Source: Sebaldella sp.
GTDB taxonomy: Bacteria > Fusobacteriota > Fusobacteriia > Fusobacteriales > Leptotrichiaceae
Length of the DNA: 42,433 nucleotides
Direction: 5' to 3'
Assembly (NCBI GenBank): GCA_018058425.1
Contig: JAGOZX010000021.1
Location: 1-42,433, forward strand
In this document: positions 18,631-27,467 of the stretch, piece by piece
Layout: each line of letters begins with the position of its first letter
How positions within the stretch are numbered: the first letter of the stretch is position 1
Position numbers and translations under genes: made by a program
The notes under the pieces: generated by a model
Databases searched by the model: none
Told to the model about the DNA's origin: nothing
The model's input: only the letters and a program-made list of their open reading frames with translations

Positions 18631-19109
18631 TTTATATTTATAACTTCATCTATTTTTTTCTTTTTCTTTAAATACGAGAGTATTAAAAGGTCTTTCTTTA
18701 ATAGAAAATTTAGATTTTCTAATCTGGCAAGAACTTCCCATCTTTTAAATTCTCCCAGATTTTCTGCACTAGAAATTAATAGTTTATTATCTTTAAATTT
18801 TAGGGAATGAAATTTATTTTCATATTTTAATAGTATTTCATTCCCATTATCTATGATTTTATTATCCTTTATAAGAAATAAATTAGCTTTTTTTTCATTA
18901 TAGAAAAATAAATTTTTATCACGTTCTTTAATTCTTTTTCTTAATAAATCAGTTATATTCATTTGATTCTCACTTATAGAGAATGTTTTAAATTCATATT
19001 TTTGTATAATAAGAATTCTTTTTAAGAAAACTATTAACATAAGCATAATTATAGAAAAAATAAACATACTTAATAAAAACTCTATTAATAAATTTCCTTT
19101 ATTCTTCAT
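18627..19109 (-). CDS. Minor pseudopilin, GspJ/PilW-like
   Basis: A 160-residue protein beginning MKNKG-NLLIEFLLSMF, a class III signal sequence with Gly at -1 and Glu at +5, followed by a hydrophobic helix to about residue 32. The remainder is a soluble, beta-rich domain. Position after the GspI-like gene and before the GspK-like gene suggests the J role in an I-J-K tip complex. Overlaps the upstream gene by 11 bases. Confidence 0.72.
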   Translation of the reverse strand: MKNKGNLLIEFLLSMFIFSIIMLMLIVFLKRILIIQKYEFKTFSISENQMNITDLLRKRIKERDKNLFFYNEKKANLFLIKDNKIIDNGNEILLKYENKFHSLKFKDNKLLISSAENLGEFKRWEVLARLENLNFLLKKDLLILSYLKKKKKIDEVINIK

Positions 19110-19530
19110 AGTCCCCCTGACTTGGAAAATAGTAGTATTCCTTGTTATTTATTTTTAGTTTTAATATATATAATTTTTGATGCTGATTATTTAGGTAGTA
19201 ATAATTTGTAGTTTCAATATTTAGGTTTAAATCAATGTGTTTATTTTCAATGATTTTAGAGCCTTCAATTTGGTAAAAATGAAAAAAATCGTTTAAACTA
19301 TTAAAATTTTGAGATCCAGTTTTTCCTTTTAGTTTCTTATATTCCATGTTTTCAATGTATTCAACAACATTACTATAGATAATGACTTCATTTTCTTTCT
19401 TCTCAATACTTATATTGGTTTTAAAAAACTTAATATACACATTTGAAATAGGAACTAAAACAATGCTTATATATAAAAGTGCCAATAAGTTTTCAATTAG
19501 AATGCTGCCTTTTTTCTTTTCATATAACAT
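19099..19530 (-). CDS. Minor pseudopilin, GspI/PilV-like
   Basis: About 143 residues when started at the ATG at 19530. An in-frame start 18 codons upstream would put a non-pilin stretch before the class III signal, so I reject it. The protein begins MLYEKKKG-SILIENLLALLYISI, with prepilin peptidase site after the Gly and Glu at +5. The ATG lies inside the last codons of the peptidase gene (11-base overlap), so it is translationally coupled. Confidence 0.7.
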   Translation of the reverse strand: MLYEKKKGSILIENLLALLYISIVLVPISNVYIKFFKTNISIEKKENEVIIYSNVVEYIENMEYKKLKGKTGSQNFNSLNDFFHFYQIEGSKIIENKHIDLNLNIETTNYYYLNNQHQKLYILKLKINNKEYYYFPSQGDYEE

Positions 19531-20248
19531 TTCTAAATTCCCATAGTATAACAGCAGCAGATATAAAGGGAGCAAATGCGACATAAACTTTTCTGTCTAG
19601 TTTCTTAAAAAATACCCAAAAGAAACAGAATAGTCCCGCAGAAAGATATAATAATTCATAAAAATAAATAATATCTGCCATTTTGGTATAAGAAAAAAAT
19701 CCCCCTATGGAACACATTAATTTTATATCTCCAAATCCTATAAATTCCTTTTTAAAGATATCTGATAGTGTATATATTAAAAATAAAGGTAGTCCAAATG
19801 CTGCAACTCCAAGGTACCAATTTACTGGGTTATTTTCAATAACTGAGTAAGTAAAACTTATTAACAATATACTTATATAGAATCGATCTGGAATAATGTG
19901 AGTTTTTATATCTATAAAGGAACAGGCTAATAATAATGTTAATATAATACTTTTATAAAAAAATATAGTATTTAACCCATATAGTTTATATAAAAGTAAA
20001 AAAATAGGTAAAGTTATTATTTCCAGAAAAAAATAAGTTTTATCAAGTTTCTTATTGCAGTATCTACAGCGACCTTTTTGAAAAATAAAAGATAAGATAG
20101 GAATATTATTATAAAAAAATATTCTATGCTCACAAAAGTCACATCTAGACCTAGAAAATATAATTTTTTCTTTAATAGGAACTCTATAAACTAATACACC
20201 AGCAAAACTTCCAGCTATTAAAGAAAATAAAATCACATAAATTATCAT
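19520..20248 (-). CDS. pilD: Prepilin peptidase / N-methyltransferase
   Basis: A 242-residue inner-membrane aspartic protease (GspO/PilD). It has the N-terminal cytoplasmic zinc region with two CxxC pairs (CDFC and CRYC, about residues 36-63), linked to N-methylation, and both catalytic aspartates, in FIDIKTHIIPD (about 111-121) and GFGDIK (about 171-176). About eight hydrophobic segments are present. It should process the pseudopilins encoded around it. The start overlaps the pilin stop by four bases. Confidence 0.94.
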   Translation of the reverse strand: MIIYVILFSLIAGSFAGVLVYRVPIKEKIIFSRSRCDFCEHRIFFYNNIPILSFIFQKGRCRYCNKKLDKTYFFLEIITLPIFLLLYKLYGLNTIFFYKSIILTLLLACSFIDIKTHIIPDRFYISILLISFTYSVIENNPVNWYLGVAAFGLPLFLIYTLSDIFKKEFIGFGDIKLMCSIGGFFSYTKMADIIYFYELLYLSAGLFCFFWVFFKKLDRKVYVAFAPFISAAVILWEFRNVI

Positions 20249-20619
20249 CTGGATTCTATCAACTCCCCCTTAAAAGATTTACTGTCTGAATCCACTTTTG
20301 CTGAAATTTCTCCATCATTAAGAAGTAATTTCCCTTTAATATTTCCAATTTTAAAGCTGTCATCTGTTTCTAAATTGATATTTAGTTTTTCTAAACTGCC
20401 ATGTTCTTGATAAATTTTTTGAAGAGTATCTGGAAGATCACCATTATTATTAATACTCCATGATAGTGAAGTATTATTTAATTCGGAAATAGCAGCTAAT
20501 ACTTTACTCTTATTAGCTTTATCCAGATATTTGTTAACTTGTGGAATTGCAATTGTAGCGATTATTGCAATAATTGCTATGACGAGAATGACCTCGATCA
20601 ATGTGAAACCCCTTTTCAT
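20245..20619 (-). CDS. Major type IV pilin-like pseudopilin
   Basis: A 124-residue prepilin. The leader is MKRG, cut before Phe, then FTLIEVILVIAIIAIIATI, with Glu at +5 and the long N-terminal helix. The C-terminal domain is short (about 85 residues) and has no cysteines, so it is not a disulfide-looped type IVa pilin; GspG-like or a short competence-type pilin is likely. It is the first gene of the operon, which fits the most abundant subunit, and has AAAGGGGGG upstream. Confidence 0.9.
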   Translation of the reverse strand: MKRGFTLIEVILVIAIIAIIATIAIPQVNKYLDKANKSKVLAAISELNNTSLSWSINNNGDLPDTLQKIYQEHGSLEKLNINLETDDSFKIGNIKGKLLLNDGEISAKVDSDSKSFKGELIESR

Positions 20620-20652
20620 AAATTCCCCCCTTTTATGATTAGTGATAAAAAT

Positions 20653-20681
20653 AATATACAGTTTTTTTAATTTTAAGTCAA
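20653..20681 (-). promoter_or_regulatory. Promoter of the pseudopilin operon
   Basis: On the minus strand TTGACT (20681-20676) and TATATT (20658-20653) are separated by 17 bases, about 33 bases before the pilin start. The match is good and suggests ordinary sigma70-type transcription of the whole operon down to the esterase gene. Confidence 0.7.
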
Positions 20682-21024
20682 TGATTTTGTTTTTAAAATT
20701 TTAATGTTTTTGTGTAAAAATAAATTTTAATTTGAATAGAAAATAGTGTGAAAATATTGAATTTCTTAGTGAAAGTATATTAGGGAAATAGAAAGAAGAA
20801 ATAGAAAAATTAGGAAATTATAAGAGAAGATGAATAAATTACACAGGAGTGTAAGGAGAGAGATGTTTTATTTAACAAAAATAGAGTTTTACATTCTAAA
20901 TATTTTACATTATTTAAAAAAATATAGGTAATTTAATTCATTCAATAAAAATATAGGCATGTTATTATGAGGCTGGTATTCCAAGGTTTTTCTAAACTTG
21001 TAGTAAAATAATTTAAATAAGTAT

Positions 21025-21052
21025 TTGAAAATTTTGTTACTTAAGATATAAT
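21025..21052 (+). promoter_or_regulatory. Promoter upstream of the 70-aa ORF
   Basis: TTGAAA (21025-21030), a 16-base spacer and a perfect TATAAT (21047-21052). Transcription would start near 21060, leaving a leader of about 180 bases before the ORF at 21238. Confidence 0.6.
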
Positions 21053-21237
21053 ATATAAATATGACGAAGAAATTAAGTTTATACAAAGGATTATTTATAC
21101 GAGAAATGTCACCAAATTTAAGGATGTCAGCTAGAAAATTATAAAAACAATAAATTATTAATTATATAGAGTATAAGAATAATCTGAATCACAGTAAAAT
21201 AATAAACTTATATTATTTGATAAAAGAAGGAGAATAA

Positions 21238-21450
21238 ATGAAAATATTAAAGGGAATATTTTATAGGATATTTTGTACTAAGACAATGAGTCATACAAGC
21301 TTCTCAATAGCTTCAACAGGTCTAGTCTTAAAATATTCGAATAAAAAGTATTACTATTTTCAAAATGTATATAGTGGAAAATATATAAAGGTGTTGAGAG
21401 AAGAAAATGGTGAAGAAATAGTTTTATATGAAAATTGGTTAGATTCTTAA
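21238..21450 (+). CDS. Hypothetical 70-residue protein
   Basis: I do not recognise this protein. It has an AGAAGGAG box seven bases before the ATG, a promoter about 190 bases upstream and an intrinsic terminator just after the stop, so it looks like a complete small transcription unit. The protein is basic and rich in Lys, Tyr and Ser, with a possible beta-rich middle (KKYYYFQNVYSGKYIKVL). There is no signal peptide and no clear membrane helix. It could be a real small gene or the remains of a larger one; the neighbouring dapA fragment makes decay plausible. Confidence 0.5.
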   Translation: MKILKGIFYRIFCTKTMSHTSFSIASTGLVLKYSNKKYYYFQNVYSGKYIKVLREENGEEIVLYENWLDS

Positions 21451-21481
21451 AAATTAGAAAATAGAGATAATGTTAATAAAT

Positions 21482-21518
21482 AAAGGGCTTAGTGAGTAAA
21501 ATACTCTAAGCCCTTTTT
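21482..21518. terminator. Bidirectional intrinsic terminator
   Basis: AAAGGGCTTAG (21482-21492) pairs with CTAAGCCCTTT, and the stem extends inward through GAGTA/TACTC with a two-base bulge. T runs follow on the plus strand and A runs precede it, so it can end both the 70-aa ORF transcript and the minus-strand dapA-like fragment. Confidence 0.85.
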
Positions 21519-21529
21519 AGTTAAAAAAT

Positions 21530-21661
21530 TTATTTTTCATTATTAAAAAAATATTTTGTCTGATTTTCAATATACTTAAAGTAACGTTCAATGGATAAGT
21601 AATCTATTTGTTTGTTAGAATAAGGAGTAACAAGAGCGACGATATTTTCATTTATAAACAT
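21530..21661 (-). pseudogene. Truncated dapA-like gene fragment (43 residues)
   Basis: A 43-codon minus-strand ORF. Its residues 6-40 (starting NIVALVTPYSNKQIDYLSIE) match the opening of 4-hydroxy-tetrahydrodipicolinate synthase or N-acetylneuraminate lyase, a family of about 290 residues: first strand, the ALVTPF turn, then the D-x-x-S/A-hydrophobic helix. The fragment stops just before where the family's GTTGE motif should appear, so the active site is missing. A GGTAG-type ribosome binding site, an extended -10 promoter and a terminator remain. I recognise it by eye only, so dapA versus another family member is uncertain. It could be a decaying gene or a retained small peptide. Confidence 0.6.
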
Positions 21662-21699
21662 TTCTATCTACCTTTCTTTTTATTGTATTTTGTATTTTA

Positions 21700-21708
21700 A
21701 TTATATCA
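21700..21708 (-). promoter_or_regulatory. Extended -10 promoter of the dapA-like fragment
   Basis: On the minus strand TGATATAAT (21708-21700) is a TGn extended -10 element, about 40 bases before the fragment's start codon. No good -35 is at the right distance (TTAACA is 14 bases away). Confidence 0.45.
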
Positions 21709-21751
21709 TAAAGATATACTGTTAAATGATCAAATTTAGTATTAAATATAA

Positions 21752-21789
21752 AAAAATAACTCTCCATATTATGAAAGAGTTATTTTTAA
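21752..21789. terminator. Terminator after nadE
   Basis: AAAATAACTCT (21753-21763) pairs with AGAGTTATTTT (21776-21786) over 11 bases around a 12-base loop, with T runs on both strands. It lies just past the nadE stop codon. Confidence 0.8.
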
Positions 21790-21791
21790 TT

Positions 21792-22574
21792 TTATACTTT
21801 ATCTCTGATAAAAGCAATTTTTGGCATTCTTCTTTTGAATTCAGAATTTTTAATTTTTTCAATGATTGAATCTATAACATCTGAATCAAATCCCATTTCT
21901 ATTATTTGAGTTCTTCCTTTTTTCTTGTCTAATAATTCATAAAGAATATTATCAGCATCATTATAAGAAAATCCTAGTTCCTCTTCATCAGTTTGACCAA
22001 TCCACAGATCAGCACTAGGTTTTTTATCTATAATTTCTTTAGGAACGCCTAGGTACTCTGATAAGCTCCACACTTGAGTTTTATATAAGTCCGCTATAGG
22101 AAGTAAAGCGCATGCTGCGTCGCCATGTTGAGTGGAGTATCCCAAATACATCTCAGTTTTATTTCCAGTTCCAATAACTAGGGATTTATCTCTAGCTGAG
22201 AGATCATATAAGATACACATTCTTTCTCTTGCCATTCTATTTCCTTTTCTAAGTGGAGTCATAGAAGGGTACTTAGCAAAATATGGATCTACCATGTCTG
22301 TTATTTCTACCTTTTCACAACTAATCTTTAAAGAGTCTGCTATTAACAGAGCATCTTGTTCACTCTGTGGATTAGAAGTTTTATAAGGCATAATTACACC
22401 ATGAACATTCTTCCTTCCAAAAGCTTTTACTGCTAAATATGCAACTAAACTGGAATCAATACCTCCAGATAATCCTAAAATAACTTTTTCAAAACCATTG
22501 TTTCTTACTTCTCGTTTCATAAATTCAACAATTCTTCTAGTGACAAATTCATGATCAATAGCTAGTTTATCCAT
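21792..22574 (-). CDS. nadE: NAD synthetase, ammonia-dependent type
   Basis: A 260-residue enzyme that amidates nicotinic acid adenine dinucleotide to NAD. The ATP pyrophosphatase loop SGGIDS is at residues 36-41, and the conserved GTGNKTEMYLGY and KPSADLW motifs follow. The protein lacks the N-terminal nitrilase domain of glutamine-dependent NAD synthetases, so it should use free ammonia or a separate amidase. AAGGAGAG lies just before the ATG. It has its own strong promoter and terminator, so it is a single-gene unit. Confidence 0.95.
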   Translation of the reverse strand: MDKLAIDHEFVTRRIVEFMKREVRNNGFEKVILGLSGGIDSSLVAYLAVKAFGRKNVHGVIMPYKTSNPQSEQDALLIADSLKISCEKVEITDMVDPYFAKYPSMTPLRKGNRMARERMCILYDLSARDKSLVIGTGNKTEMYLGYSTQHGDAACALLPIADLYKTQVWSLSEYLGVPKEIIDKKPSADLWIGQTDEEELGFSYNDADNILYELLDKKKGRTQIIEMGFDSDVIDSIIEKIKNSEFKRRMPKIAFIRDKV

Positions 22575-22626
22575 GACAACTCTCCTTTTTATAAATAATA
22601 AAATTTAATTCTTTGTATTGATATAT

Positions 22627-22655
22627 ATTATAGATGTTATACTAATCTGTGTCAA
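22627..22655 (-). promoter_or_regulatory. Consensus promoter of nadE
   Basis: On the minus strand a perfect TTGACA (22655-22650) and a perfect TATAAT (22632-22627) are separated by 17 bases. This is the best promoter match in the window. Confidence 0.85.
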
Positions 22656-22762
22656 TTTTTTTATAATAAAATTATTAAGTGAACTTTATTAAGCTAAAAT
22701 AGTGGGTTCTAAAAAATGTAGAAAGTAATAAAAAATTAATTGAAAACAATAATTTATAAAAA

Positions 22763-22791
22763 TTGAAAAATAACTTGTAATATTGTATAAT
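22763..22791 (+). promoter_or_regulatory. Promoter of the ktrB-to-lpxD operon
   Basis: TTGAAA (22763-22768), 17 bases, then a perfect TATAAT (22786-22791), about 40 bases before the ktrB start. No comparable promoter or terminator was seen in the short gaps of the next 13 kb. Confidence 0.7.
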
Positions 22792-22831
22792 TGATAGAAA
22801 AAGTCTTTACTTAATTAAAGCGGAGGAATAA

Positions 22832-24187
22832 ATGTCAAGAAAAAAGAGTATATCTCCTTATTGGATATTATTATATTCATTTATAGTTATAATATCAATA
22901 GGAACAATATTATTGGCCCTGCCAATATCAAGTGCAACAGGTAATAGTGTACCAATTATAGACAGTTTATTCACTACAACTTCAGCTGTAGCAGTAACTG
23001 GTTTAGTGGTAAATGATGTAAGTACAACTTTTAGCTTATTTGGTAAAACTGTTATCATAATATTAATACAACTTGGCGGTTTGGGAATAATGACTTTCTC
23101 ATCAATTATTGTTTTATTTGTAGCTAAAAAAATAAGTTATAGTACAAAAAAAATAGTTCAGGAAGATTTAAATTATAATACTTTGTTTGATATACAAAAA
23201 TATATAAAAAATGTAGTTAGAACAGTTATTTTTATTGAATTTTTAGGTGCATTTTGTTTGTTTTTTGTATTTATAGAGAGGTACAGTTTTTGGAAAGCTG
23301 TCTATTACTCTATTTTTCATTCAATTTCAGCATTTTGTAATGCAGGTTTCACATTATATTCTGCGAATTTAATAGACTTTAAGTCAAATAATGTTATTAA
23401 TATAGTGATTTCACTATTAATAATTTTAGGTGGAATAGGTTTTGCTGTTTTAAATAATATACATTTATATGTAAAGAAGAAGATCAAAAAGGATAAAAAG
23501 AAAATAAGACTCATGTTAACAACTAAAATGGCTGTTATGATATCTATAAGCCTTATTATTATAGGTGCAGTTATAACATTTTTTATAGAAATGCATAATC
23601 CTAATACATTAAAGGATCTATCAATACATGACAAAATATGGGCTTCAATTTTCCAAAGTGTTACTACAAGAACGGCAGGTTTTCAGACTTTAGATATGGC
23701 TCATATGAGAGTGGGAACAATAGTCTCGTATATTGTACTGATGTATATAGGTGCTTCACCAGGATCAACAGGGGGTGGAGTAAAAACTACAACCTTTGGA
23801 GTAATTATTTTAGGTGTTTACAGTACTTTAACAAATAGAGAAGATATAGAGATAAGAAGAAAAAAAATCACATGGGATATATTTAATAAGGCTATTTCTA
23901 TAGTTTTTATCTCATTGACATATATCATCGTTGTAGTGTTTTGTCTAAGTTTATTAGAAAAGAATATAGGGTTTTTAGAACTTGTTTTTGAAACTGTTTC
24001 AGCATTTGGTACAGTGGGTCTATCAATGAATATAACTCCAAGTTTAGGAAGTATTTCAAAATTATTGATAACTTTAACAATGTTTGTAGGAAGAGTGGGG
24101 CCATTAACAATTGCAATGGCATTATCAGAACGTGGCAAAAGAAAAGGAAACTACAAATATCCATCAGAGGATGTGTCAGTAGGATAA
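22832..24187 (+). CDS. ktrB: Potassium uptake channel subunit KtrB/TrkH
   Basis: A 451-residue inner-membrane protein with four tandem membrane-pore-membrane units. The four selectivity-filter loops are recognisable from AVTGLV (about residue 51), CNAGFT (about 168), TRTAGF (about 277) and FGTVGL (about 390), each with the invariant Gly. A KTTTFG stretch after SPGSTGGGVK (about 308-321) matches the gating-loop region. The length fits the KtrB type better than the longer E. coli TrkH. It should form a dimer gated by the KtrA ring encoded 16 bases downstream. First gene of a long operon. Confidence 0.93.
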   Translation: MSRKKSISPYWILLYSFIVIISIGTILLALPISSATGNSVPIIDSLFTTTSAVAVTGLVVNDVSTTFSLFGKTVIIILIQLGGLGIMTFSSIIVLFVAKKISYSTKKIVQEDLNYNTLFDIQKYIKNVVRTVIFIEFLGAFCLFFVFIERYSFWKAVYYSIFHSISAFCNAGFTLYSANLIDFKSNNVINIVISLLIILGGIGFAVLNNIHLYVKKKIKKDKKKIRLMLTTKMAVMISISLIIIGAVITFFIEMHNPNTLKDLSIHDKIWASIFQSVTTRTAGFQTLDMAHMRVGTIVSYIVLMYIGASPGSTGGGVKTTTFGVIILGVYSTLTNREDIEIRRKKITWDIFNKAISIVFISLTYIIVVVFCLSLLEKNIGFLELVFETVSAFGTVGLSMNITPSLGSISKLLITLTMFVGRVGPLTIAMALSERGKRKGNYKYPSEDVSVG

Positions 24188-24203
24188 TATTTTGGAGGTA
24201 AAA

Positions 24204-24863
24204 ATGGCTAATTATTTAGTGGTGGGTTTAGGAAGATTTGGTAGAAGTGTTGCAAAGACACTTTATGAAAATGATCAAGATGTATTGGCAATAGATGAGG
24301 ATGAAGAATTGGTGCAGCAAGCAATTGATTCTGGAGCTGTGAGTGAAGCAGTTATATTAGATGCAAGTGATGAAACAGCTATGAAAAATATAATTAAAGA
24401 TAATTTTGATGTAGCATTTGTATGTATTGGCGCAAATGTTCAAGCTAGTATATTGGTAACATTGTTACTAAAAGAGGCAGGTGTTCCAAAGATTATTGCG
24501 AAGGCTCAATCGAGGTCACAAGGTAAGGTTTTAGAAAAAATAGGAGCCGATGAAGTGGTTTATCCAGAAGAGTTTATGGGTAAAAGAGTGGCAAGTAAGG
24601 TATTAAGACCCACAATAATAGAGCACTTTAAACTTTCAAATAAATATGCAGTTGTAGAAGTATTAACGCCTAAAAGTTTTGTAAAAAAGAGCTTGATTCA
24701 GCTGGATGTAAGAAAAAGATTTGAAATAAATATAATAGGTATAAAAGATAGTGAGAATAATGTACTAATTTCTCCTGGTCCTGATACTATAATAAATGAA
24801 GGAGACACATTAATAGTAGTTGCAGATTCTAAAAAAATGAATGAATTAAATAGATTAAAGTAA
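24204..24863 (+). CDS. ktrA: Potassium uptake regulatory subunit KtrA/TrkA
   Basis: A 219-residue cytoplasmic RCK protein. The N-terminal Rossmann domain has GLGRFG at residues 8-13 and an acidic residue after strand 2 (IDEDEE), fitting nucleotide binding. The C-terminal TrkA_C domain covers about residues 135-219. I start at the ATG at 24204; the GGAGG box ends five bases upstream, and an in-frame TTG further upstream would start before the box. It partners with KtrB. A single RCK unit is KtrA-like, unlike the duplicated E. coli TrkA. Confidence 0.93.
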   Translation: MANYLVVGLGRFGRSVAKTLYENDQDVLAIDEDEELVQQAIDSGAVSEAVILDASDETAMKNIIKDNFDVAFVCIGANVQASILVTLLLKEAGVPKIIAKAQSRSQGKVLEKIGADEVVYPEEFMGKRVASKVLRPTIIEHFKLSNKYAVVEVLTPKSFVKKSLIQLDVRKRFEINIIGIKDSENNVLISPGPDTIINEGDTLIVVADSKKMNELNRLK

Positions 24864-24876
24864 AATGGAGGAATAG

Positions 24877-26763
24877 ATGAGAGATTATGATGTTATTGTA
24901 GTAGGAGCTGGACATGCCGGATGTGAAGCAGCCCTTGCAAGTGCAAGACTAGGTATGAAAACAGCAATGTTTACAATAACACTTGATAATATAGGGGTAA
25001 TGTCGTGTAACCCATCATTGGGCGGGCCGGCTAAAAGCCATCTTGTGAAAGAAATAGATGCGTTAGGCGGAGAAATGGCCTATAACATGGATAAGAGTTT
25101 TATCCAAATGAGAATATTAAATACGAAAAAAGGACCAGCAGTGAGGTCACTAAGAGCTCAGGCAGATCGAAAAATTTATAACAGAGAAATGAAGAAAGCA
25201 GTAGAAAATCAAGATAACTTAGATGTTATACAAGATATAGTTACAGATTTAAAGGTAGAAAATGGAAGAGTCATAGGAATAACAACTAAAACTGGTTTAG
25301 AATTTCTATCAAAGACTGTAATATTAGCTACTGGAACATTTTTAAATGGCCTTATGCATATAGGGAGTAAAAAAATAAAAGGTGGAAGAATGGGAGAACT
25401 CTCAAGCGAAGAGCTGTCTTCTTCACTTGAAAGTGCTGGGTTAATATTAGGAAGATTTAAAACAGGAACACCTCCAAGAGTGGACATTAGATCAATAAAT
25501 TTGGATATTTTAGAAGAACAGCCAGGTGAAATAGATAAAACATTAAAATTTTCATCAAGAACTAAAATTGAGGATATAAAAGATAGACAGCAGTTATCGT
25601 GCTACTTAACAAGAACAACATTAGATATTCATAATATAATTTTGGGAAATCTAGATAAAGCACCTATGTATAATGGATCAATTGATAGTACAGGGCCTAG
25701 GTACTGCCCGTCAATTGAGGATAAGGTAGTAAAGTTTAGTGAAAAGGATAGTCATCATTTATTTTTGGAACCAGAAGGCTTTGATACTTCAGAAGTTTAT
25801 ATTAGCGGACTTTCTACAAGCTTTCCAGCAGAAATACAACAACAGATAGTAAATAATGTTATTGGTCTGGAAAATGCCCATATAATGAGATATGGATATG
25901 CAGTAGAGTATGATTATGTGAATCCAAGTGGATTAAAATATACATTGGAGTCTAGAGCTGTAGAGGGACTTTACTTAGCTGGGCAAATTAATGGGACAAG
26001 TGGCTACGAAGAAGCAGCTGCGCAAGGGTTAATAGCAGGAATAAACGCAGCACAGTACCTAAAAGGAAAAGAACCATTAATCTTAGATAGAGCAAGTTCT
26101 TATATAGGTACAATGATAGATGATTTAATAAATAAAGAAATAATGGAACCGTATAGAATGTTCACAGCTAGATCAGAATATCGTTTAGTTTTAAGAGAAG
26201 ATAACGCAGATCTTAGACTATCAAAAATAGGGAATGAGATCGGACTAATAAGCGATGAAGAGCTTCAAAAAGTAGAGTATAAAAGAACAACTGTGGAAGA
26301 AGTTATAAATAAATTAGAAAATATAAAATTAGGGACAAGTAATGAAAGACTAGTAGAAATATTAGAAAAATATGATGAGTCTTTAAAAAGTGGAACAACA
26401 TTAAAAGAGACATTAAGACGTCCAAAAGTTAGTTATAGTGATATAAAATATATAGCTGAAATTATAAAAGATGCTCCAAATTTATCATTTGACGAAGATA
26501 TAGAGTACCAAATAGAAGTACAGGTAAAATATGAGGGCTATATACAAAAGTCATATCAGATAATTGAAAGACAAAAAAAATTAGAAGAAAAAATTATACC
26601 AAATGATTTTGATTATAATAAAATGCAGGGAATAACAAGAGAGGCAAAACAGAGATTATCTGAAAAAAGACCTCATAACATTGGTCAGGCTTCTAGGATA
26701 GTGGGAGTTACACCTGCAGATATATCAGTATTATTTATGTATCTAGAAGGAGTATTGAACTAA
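24877..26763 (+). CDS. mnmG: tRNA 5-carboxymethylaminomethyluridine modification enzyme MnmG
   Basis: A 628-residue FAD protein (GidA). The dinucleotide motif [10 protein letters not shown] is at residues 9-18, followed by the family signatures [13 protein letters not shown] and [10 protein letters not shown]. The C-terminal helical region (about 550-628) binds MnmE. With MnmE it modifies U34 of tRNAs reading two-codon boxes. MnmE is not encoded in the window. GGAGG precedes the ATG. It sits next to rsmG, a pairing common near bacterial origins. Confidence 0.98.
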   Translation: MRDYDVIVVGAGHAGCEAALASARLGMKTAMFTITLDNIGVMSCNPSLGGPAKSHLVKEIDALGGEMAYNMDKSFIQMRILNTKKGPAVRSLRAQADRKIYNREMKKAVENQDNLDVIQDIVTDLKVENGRVIGITTKTGLEFLSKTVILATGTFLNGLMHIGSKKIKGGRMGELSSEELSSSLESAGLILGRFKTGTPPRVDIRSINLDILEEQPGEIDKTLKFSSRTKIEDIKDRQQLSCYLTRTTLDIHNIILGNLDKAPMYNGSIDSTGPRYCPSIEDKVVKFSEKDSHHLFLEPEGFDTSEVYISGLSTSFPAEIQQQIVNNVIGLENAHIMRYGYAVEYDYVNPSGLKYTLESRAVEGLYLAGQINGTSGYEEAAAQGLIAGINAAQYLKGKEPLILDRASSYIGTMIDDLINKEIMEPYRMFTARSEYRLVLREDNADLRLSKIGNEIGLISDEELQKVEYKRTTVEEVINKLENIKLGTSNERLVEILEKYDESLKSGTTLKETLRRPKVSYSDIKYIAEIIKDAPNLSFDEDIEYQIEVQVKYEGYIQKSYQIIERQKKLEEKIIPNDFDYNKMQGITREAKQRLSEKRPHNIGQASRIVGVTPADISVLFMYLEGVLN

Positions 26764-27459
26764 ATGAAGGATTATTTTAAGTCACTTTTAGAGAAATCAG
26801 ATATTAATTTAGAAGATAGTGTAGTAAACAAGTTGATGGAATACTTACATTTATTAGTAGAAAAAAATAAAGTATTAAATCTTACAGCAATCAGAGAAGA
26901 AAAGGAAATTATAGAGAAACATTTTATAGATTCTTTATTTTTAAAAGATTTATTATATGAAACTGATAAGGAAATAATTGATGTAGGTACAGGAGCAGGG
27001 TTTCCGGGATTAGTTTTAGCAATTTGTTTTCCAGAAAAGAATTTTTTATTAGTGGATTCTGTAAGAAAAAAGGTAGAATTTTTAAATGAAGTCATAGAAG
27101 AAATGAATTTAGGGAATGTAAAAACAAGTTTTGAAAGAGCAGAAGACTTAATAATAGACTCTAGAAGCAAATATGACATTGGACTATGCAGAGGTGTTGG
27201 GAATTTAAGAATAATACTGGAGTATATGATTCCATTTTTAAAAGTTAATGGAAGGTTTTTACCACAAAAATTGAATGATAATGAAGTAGAAGAATCAGAA
27301 AATGCACTAAAAATTCTGAACTCAAAAATATCTAAAATTTATAAATTTAATTTACCACTTTTACAAGATGAGAGATTGGTAATAGAAGTAGTAAAGACTA
27401 AAGAAACAAGCACAAAATATCCGAGAAAAACGGGGATTCCAGCAAAAAAACCACTATAG
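26764..27459 (+). CDS. rsmG: 16S rRNA (guanine-N7) methyltransferase RsmG
   Basis: A 231-residue S-adenosylmethionine-dependent enzyme (GidB) that methylates G527 of 16S rRNA. The binding motif IDVGTGAGFPGL is at about residues 75-86, followed by LVDSVRKKVEFL and the C-terminal RKTGIPAKKPL signature. The ATG directly abuts the mnmG stop codon, so the two are translationally coupled. Confidence 0.97.
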   Translation: MKDYFKSLLEKSDINLEDSVVNKLMEYLHLLVEKNKVLNLTAIREEKEIIEKHFIDSLFLKDLLYETDKEIIDVGTGAGFPGLVLAICFPEKNFLLVDSVRKKVEFLNEVIEEMNLGNVKTSFERAEDLIIDSRSKYDIGLCRGVGNLRIILEYMIPFLKVNGRFLPQKLNDNEVEESENALKILNSKISKIYKFNLPLLQDERLVIEVVKTKETSTKYPRKTGIPAKKPL

Positions 27460-27467
27460 GAGAAAAG

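Larger units (their letters stand above)
20620..21237. other. Gene-poor intergenic stretch
   Basis: About 620 bases without a convincing gene. It holds the pilin promoter (minus) at its left end, a plus-strand promoter at 21025-21052, and the roughly 180-base leader before the 70-aa ORF. Two short plus-strand ORFs are present: 22 codons at 20863-20931 behind AAGGAG, and 27 codons at 21061-21144 starting almost exactly at the predicted transcription start. The 11-mer AAAAATATAGG occurs twice, near 20919 and 20948. I recognise no known RNA family here. Confidence 0.5.

Noticed and set aside
20863..20931. 22-codon ORF behind an AAGGAG sequence
   Set aside because: Very short, mostly hydrophobic, with no promoter at a suitable distance; could be chance in AT-rich DNA.
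21061..21144. 27-codon ORF at the predicted transcription start
   Set aside because: No ribosome binding site and no recognisable homology; noted as part of the leader, not called as a gene.
20620..21237. Origin of replication
   Set aside because: Gene-poor and AT-rich, but I saw no cluster of DnaA boxes (TTATCCACA) and no dnaA or dnaN nearby; isolated near-matches elsewhere in the window are scattered.
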